From assembly GCA_015060065.1 (NCBI GenBank), contig SUZF01000018.1, forward strand, positions 1 to 44,990: DNA of 44,990 bases, written 5' to 3'. This stretch comes from Rikenellaceae bacterium. GTDB taxonomy: Bacteria > Bacteroidota > Bacteroidia > Bacteroidales > Rikenellaceae. A program made the translations under genes and the position numbers. The notes under the pieces were generated by a model, which was not told the origin of the DNA, ran no database searches, and was given only the letters and a program-made list of their open reading frames with translations. Shown here in pieces: positions 41,312-44,990 of the stretch. Within the stretch, counting starts at the first letter, position 1, and each line of letters starts with the position of its first letter.

Positions 41312-43060
41312 TTAGACGAGTTTCAACTCTGCCTTAATAGCCTCAATCTTCGCATCGAGAGCCGCCTGCACAGCCTCAAAATCCTCAACCGAAGCCAGCG
41401 GAGCCTTCACTCCGAAGTAGAACTTAATCTTCGGCTCGGTACCCGACGGGCGCACCGAAACCTTCGTGCCGTCGGCCGTGAGCCACTGCAAGACGTTGCT
41501 GTGGTCGGTAATACCCTCAATGGGCGACTTTTCGCCACTCTCGACATCCAGCACCTCCAAGGTCTTGTAGTCGTAAATTTTTACTACGGGCGAGCCGCAA
41601 ATCTCCTTGGGAGGATTTGCACGATACTCAACCATCATATTCTGAATCTGCTCGGCACCATCCTTACCCTTGCGGACAACATTAACCAAGCCCTCGCGAT
41701 AGAAGCCATACTTCACATAGAGGTCCTGCAACCACTCGTAGAGGGTCATTCCCTTCGTGTCGCGACACCATGCAGCAGCCTCGGCCGCCAACGAGCATGC
41801 CGACACACCATCCTTATCGCGCACGTAGTCGCCTGCCAGATATCCGAAGGACTCCTCGCCACCTCCGATATATTTGGTCTTGCCCTCCTGCTCGCGGATA
41901 ATCTTTGCAATATACTTGAAGCCGGTCAGACAGTCGTAAATCTTCACTCCGAAGTGCGCTGCCACAGCATCCGGCATTGTCGAGGTAACGATGGTCTTCA
42001 CGACATACTGCTTGCCGTCAATGAGTCCGAGTTCTGCCCAGCGCGTAAGTTGGTAACTCATAAGCAACACGAGTGTCTGGTTACCGTTAAGCAACACATA
42101 CTCGCCCTTACCATTGCGCAGAGCCACACCGATACGGTCCGAGTCGGGGTCGGTAGCCATTGCAATATCAGCACCCTCCTTGCGAGCCAACTCGATAGCC
42201 ATAGACATCGTCTTGCGCTCTTCGGGATTGGGCGACTCGACCGTGGGGAAGTTTCCGTCGATAACCGTCTGCTCCGGTACCGAGATTACATTGGTAAAGC
42301 CGAACTTTTTAAGCGATGCCGGCACCAACTTCACGCCCGCGCCATGCAGGGGCGTATATACAATCTTCAAATCGTGATACTTCTTGACCGATTCGGGCGA
42401 GAGCGACAGGGCATGAATAGCCTCCAAATACTTCTCGTCAAAGTCTGCGCCAAGGATTGTAATCTTCTCCGGATTCTTGCCCGTAAGCACCTGACCCACC
42501 TCGGTAATCTTCGCCACCTCGGCAATGATATTCTTATCGTGCGGCTCGGTAACCTGCGAGCCATCGCTCCAATAAGCCTTATAGCCGTTGTACTCCTTCG
42601 GATTGTGCGATGCGGTAATCACAACACCCGACTGGCACTTCAACTCACGAATCGCAAAACTCAATTCGGGAGTGGGGCGGAGTGCGTCGAAGAGGAACAC
42701 CTCAAAACCATTCGAAGCGAAGATATCGGCAACCTTCTCCGCAAACAGACGCGAATTGTTGCGGCTGTCATGAGCCACAGCCACGCGGATAGTCTCGCCG
42801 GCAAAGTTCTTTTTCAGATAGTTTGCCAATCCCTGCGTAGCGAAACCTACGGTGTAGATATTCATACGGTTAGAGCCGACACCCATAATGCCGCGCAAAC
42901 CACCCGTGCCAAATTCGAGGTCCTTATAGAAACTCTCGACAAGTTCGGTTTTGTCGTTATCAATCAGATACTTAACCTGTTCTTTGGTCTGTGCATCGTA
43001 ATCTCCGGCAAGCCAAGCCTCGGCCTTTGCCATTACGGTTTGTTCTAAATTGTTTGCCAT
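41312..43060 (-). CDS. phosphoglucomutase/phosphomannomutase family protein
   Basis: Interconverts hexose 1- and 6-phosphates. The 582-residue protein has the phosphoserine loop TASHNPKEYNGYK (S151), the Mg2+ loop ATDPDSDRIGVA, the sugar loop GGEESFGYLAGD and the C-terminal phosphate-binding GTKVSVRPSGTEPKIKFY. The length and order fit the PgcA-type alpha-D-phosphohexomutases. The start at ATG 43060 is supported by the -7 element 57 bases upstream. Confidence 0.94.
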   Translation of the reverse strand: MANNLEQTVMAKAEAWLAGDYDAQTKEQVKYLIDNDKTELVESFYKDLEFGTGGLRGIMGVGSNRMNIYTVGFATQGLANYLKKNFAGETIRVAVAHDSRNNSRLFAEKVADIFASNGFEVFLFDALRPTPELSFAIRELKCQSGVVITASHNPKEYNGYKAYWSDGSQVTEPHDKNIIAEVAKITEVGQVLTGKNPEKITILGADFDEKYLEAIHALSLSPESVKKYHDLKIVYTPLHGAGVKLVPASLKKFGFTNVISVPEQTVIDGNFPTVESPNPEERKTMSMAIELARKEGADIAMATDPDSDRIGVALRNGKGEYVLLNGNQTLVLLMSYQLTRWAELGLIDGKQYVVKTIVTSTMPDAVAAHFGVKIYDCLTGFKYIAKIIREQEGKTKYIGGGEESFGYLAGDYVRDKDGVSACSLAAEAAAWCRDTKGMTLYEWLQDLYVKYGFYREGLVNVVRKGKDGAEQIQNMMVEYRANPPKEICGSPVVKIYDYKTLEVLDVESGEKSPIEGITDHSNVLQWLTADGTKVSVRPSGTEPKIKFYFGVKAPLASVEDFEAVQAALDAKIEAIKAELKLV

Positions 43061-43117
43061 TTTAATTATAAGTTTTATTTATACCATTCAAAATACACCA
43101 TTCAAAATTTCTATACA

Positions 43118-43125
43118 CAAAGATA
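43118..43125 (-). promoter_or_regulatory. -7 element for the phosphoglucomutase gene
   Basis: TATCTTTG on the minus strand, exact TAnnTTTG match, 57 bases upstream of the ATG. Confidence 0.55.
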
Positions 43126-43365
43126 GTTATTTTTTTTCAATTATTCAATATCAGCGAGTTAAAAAAAGCACCTTAAAAAGTCACGATTGTTCTATATACA
43201 AAAAAAGTAAATAAACAACTAAAATTGTATGATTTTTTAATAAATTTATTTACAACTTTGCACTGTCAAAACGAAGCAATCTTCGAGCCACCGTCGCAAC
43301 GACGGTTTTTACCGCTCCGATTGCCGAATCAAGACAAAAATACACATATTTTTTGAAACTACGAA
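43126..43365. other. A/T-rich divergent intergenic region upstream of dnaA
   Basis: About 305 bases (43061-43365) separate the two genes; no gene was seen. ACCATTCAAAAT is repeated at 43083 and 43098, and a near -7 element (TACAACTTTG) lies at 43251-43260. I found no convincing DnaA boxes (a one-mismatch TTATNCACA, CTATACACA, at 43111) so an origin is not called. Confidence 0.6.
43290..43310 (+). terminator. terminator-like hairpin in the dnaA leader
   Basis: ACCGTCG-CAA-CGACGGT followed by four more T, preceded by a CGAAG-CAAT-CTTCG hairpin at 43272-43285. It points at dnaA and no plus-strand gene lies upstream for ~2 kb, so it may be an attenuator. Confidence 0.6.
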
Positions 43366-44766
43366 ATGTTAGCAGCAAACTCAACACATAATGAAGTTTG
43401 GCAGAACTGCCTCGACCTTATACGTCAGCAAACCTCACAAGAGGAGTTCGCCAAGTGGTTCCTCCCGATTAACCCATTGGAGTTCAACGGAACCACGTTG
43501 AGATTGTGTGTGCCCAATGCGAGTTATGTTAACGAAATCGAGAAGAATTACATGCCGATAATTCGTCCGATTATCGCGCAGGTATATGGTCCGCAGACGC
43601 GCCTCTTTTACGCAATTCCGAAACCGGAGGTAGGCGCAACAACCACAGCCGACTCGACGGCAATACCCAAGTTCAACACTCCCGACTCGACGAATATCAA
43701 GAATCCGTTCATCATACCGGGAATGAGAAAGATGGTTATCGACCCGCAACTCAACCCTCACTACACATTCGAGAACTTTATCGAGGGAGAGTGCAACCGC
43801 TTGGCTCGCTCGGCCGGTATGTCGATTGCCGTAAATCCGGGAAATGACACTCCGTTCAACCCATTATATATATATGGTAATTCGGGATTGGGCAAGACCC
43901 ACGTCGCACAGGCAATTGGTCACGAGATTCGTCAGCGTCATCCCCACTTGCAGGTTCTCTACGTCTCGATGAATAAGTTCCAGGCGCAGTTCCAGACCGC
44001 AACCAAGAATGGCGAGATTCCCGACTTTATTCACTTCTATCAGATGATAGATGTCTTGATTATCGACGATATTCAGGAGTTGTCGGGCAAGCCGGGAACG
44101 CAGACCGCCTTCTTCAACATCTTCAACCACTTGCAGATGTCGGGCAAGCAACTCATCCTCACGTCGGATAAGCCGCCCGTGGAGTTGAAGGATATCGAGC
44201 AACGACTGCTCACACGTTTCAAGTGGGGTCTGTCGGCACAAATCAACATACCCGACTTCGAAACGAAGGTAAAGATTATCCGCGCCAAGGCTCAACATAT
44301 CGGAGCAACAATATCGGATGAGGTTGTGAATTATCTGGCAGAGAATATCTCGGCAAATGTCCGCGAAATCGAGGGTGCGCTCTCGTCACTCGTTGCCAAC
44401 ACATCGTTCCTTGGTCGCAAGATTACAACCTCGTTGGCAAAGGACATCTTGAAGGTCTATGTCAAACTGACACAGAAGGAGATAACCATCGACCACATCA
44501 TCAAGACCGTGTGTGGGTATCTCAATCTCGACCTCGACCGTTTCAACTCGCCGGAGCGCACACGAGATATCGCGCAGGCTCGCCAGATTGCGATGTATCT
44601 CGCCAAGCAGCACACCAAAGCCCCGCTCACAAGCATCGGCTCGGCAATCGGAGGTCGCAACCACGCCACGGTGCTTCACTCGTGCAAGGCAGTGTCGAAC
44701 CTTATCGAGACCGACAAGATGTTCCGTCGTCAGGTTGAGGTGATTGAGAAGTTGGTTTTGGCATAG
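43366..44766 (+). CDS. dnaA: chromosomal replication initiator DnaA
   Basis: Initiates chromosome replication by binding DnaA boxes and opening the origin. The 466-residue protein has domain I (1-85, VWQNCLDLIRQQTSQEEFAK), a variable linker, the AAA+ domain with Walker A GNSGLGKT (171-178) and Walker B VLIIDDIQ, and the C-terminal DNA-binding domain with the DnaA signature SIGSAIGGRNHATVLHSC. The ATG at 43366 matches the family start. A helix-turn-helix ORF follows at 44817. Confidence 0.97.
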   Translation: MLAANSTHNEVWQNCLDLIRQQTSQEEFAKWFLPINPLEFNGTTLRLCVPNASYVNEIEKNYMPIIRPIIAQVYGPQTRLFYAIPKPEVGATTTADSTAIPKFNTPDSTNIKNPFIIPGMRKMVIDPQLNPHYTFENFIEGECNRLARSAGMSIAVNPGNDTPFNPLYIYGNSGLGKTHVAQAIGHEIRQRHPHLQVLYVSMNKFQAQFQTATKNGEIPDFIHFYQMIDVLIIDDIQELSGKPGTQTAFFNIFNHLQMSGKQLILTSDKPPVELKDIEQRLLTRFKWGLSAQINIPDFETKVKIIRAKAQHIGATISDEVVNYLAENISANVREIEGALSSLVANTSFLGRKITTSLAKDILKVYVKLTQKEITIDHIIKTVCGYLNLDLDRFNSPERTRDIAQARQIAMYLAKQHTKAPLTSIGSAIGGRNHATVLHSCKAVSNLIETDKMFRRQVEVIEKLVLA

Positions 44767-44816
44767 CAAAAACCAACTTTTTAATTGATAATTGACAGTT
44801 GATAATTACTGCATCT

Positions 44817-44990
44817 ATGGACCAGCCTAAAATTGAACGACTACTACGCCTGATGAAGATGCTGACGGCAAATGTAACCTACTCGGTGGATGAAATTGCC
44901 GAGCGACTCGGCATGTCGCGTCGTACAATTTATCGCTACATAGATACCTTCCGCGATGCGGGTTTCCTTATCAAGAAGAGCGGCGACTGA
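44817..44990 (+). CDS. helix-turn-helix (DeoR/WYL-type) regulator, at window edge
   Basis: A 57-residue ORF beginning MDQPKIERLLRLMKMLTANV, a winged-helix HTH_11-type DNA-binding domain (YSVDEIAERLGMSRRTIYRY with the recognition helix RTIYRYIDTF). WYL-domain regulators start like this and continue for ~300 residues. Here an in-frame TGA ends it at the last three bases of the window, where the linker to a WYL domain would begin. It may be a truncated gene, a solo HTH or a local frameshift; the downstream sequence would decide. Confidence 0.7.
   Translation: MDQPKIERLLRLMKMLTANVTYSVDEIAERLGMSRRTIYRYIDTFRDAGFLIKKSGD

Noticed and set aside
43061..43365. Possible origin of replication upstream of dnaA
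   Set aside because: A/T-rich, but without a cluster of DnaA boxes; only one weak one-mismatch site was found. A GC-skew plot would be needed.

Overview
The window looks like chromosomal core DNA of a Bacteroidales bacterium, most plausibly an Alistipes-like member of the Rikenellaceae (inference, no database search). The evidence is: Bacteroidota -7 promoter elements (TAnnTTTG) upstream of many genes and no obvious Shine-Dalgarno sequences; a 2-oxoacid:ferredoxin oxidoreductase operon in place of only dehydrogenase complexes; a Lys-type phosphoglycerate dehydrogenase; secreted GH3 and GH10 glycosidases; and AT-rich TCAATTAT strings between genes. No transposase, integrase, phage gene, CRISPR array or rRNA was seen.

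Layout. 1-1990: the 3' end of an LptF/LptG permease gene and fmt. 2073-4734 (minus): a four-subunit 2-oxoacid:ferredoxin oxidoreductase operon (ferredoxin, alpha, beta, gamma). 4831-12830 (minus): a GH3 lipoprotein glycosidase, pheT, an EamA transporter behind lysA, and a UbiA prenyltransferase. 12938-16816 (plus): lepA, a long-chain acyl-CoA ligase and tRNA-Gly(CCC). 16817-17492: a gene-free stretch with a duplicated tRNA 3' end and several small hairpin repeats. 17493-21643 (minus): a DUF4405 membrane protein with a NifX-like protein, then serC-serA-DUF1015. 21791-27279 (plus): yicC, gmk, nadD (with a TPR-like tail), ddl, a DUF3109 cysteine-rich protein and an M23/LysM protein. 27283-27945 (minus): yggS. 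28048-32634 (plus): C69 peptidase, GH10 xylanase, lpdA. 32717-33604 (minus): truA and a tiny membrane ORF. 33708-41244 (plus): dapB, lepB, a YigZ-type protein, uvrA, an M16 peptidase and an O-methyltransferase. 41312-43060 (minus): phosphoglucomutase. 43366-44990: dnaA and an HTH regulator ending at the window edge.

Most genes are housekeeping: translation (fmt, pheT, lepA, truA, tRNA), DNA replication and repair (dnaA, uvrA), cell wall and envelope (ddl, dapB/lysA for diaminopimelate and lysine, lepB, LptF/G, M23), nucleotide and NAD synthesis (gmk, nadD), and serine synthesis (serC, serA). The less described parts are the DUF1015 protein in the serine operon (it carries a DGHHR motif reminiscent of ParB-fold serine kinases), the NifX-like/DUF4405 pair, the NadD-TPR fusion, and a set of intergenic repeats.

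The most unusual signal is in the repeats. Several unrelated-looking intergenic elements share one design: conserved flanks around a short hairpin whose two arms differ between copies but always remain complementary. Three copies of one ~85-130 bp element (near 7.2, 23.3 and 26.0 kb) and four units of another (17.0-17.4 kb) show this. One copy has supplied the last codons of the DUF3109 gene.
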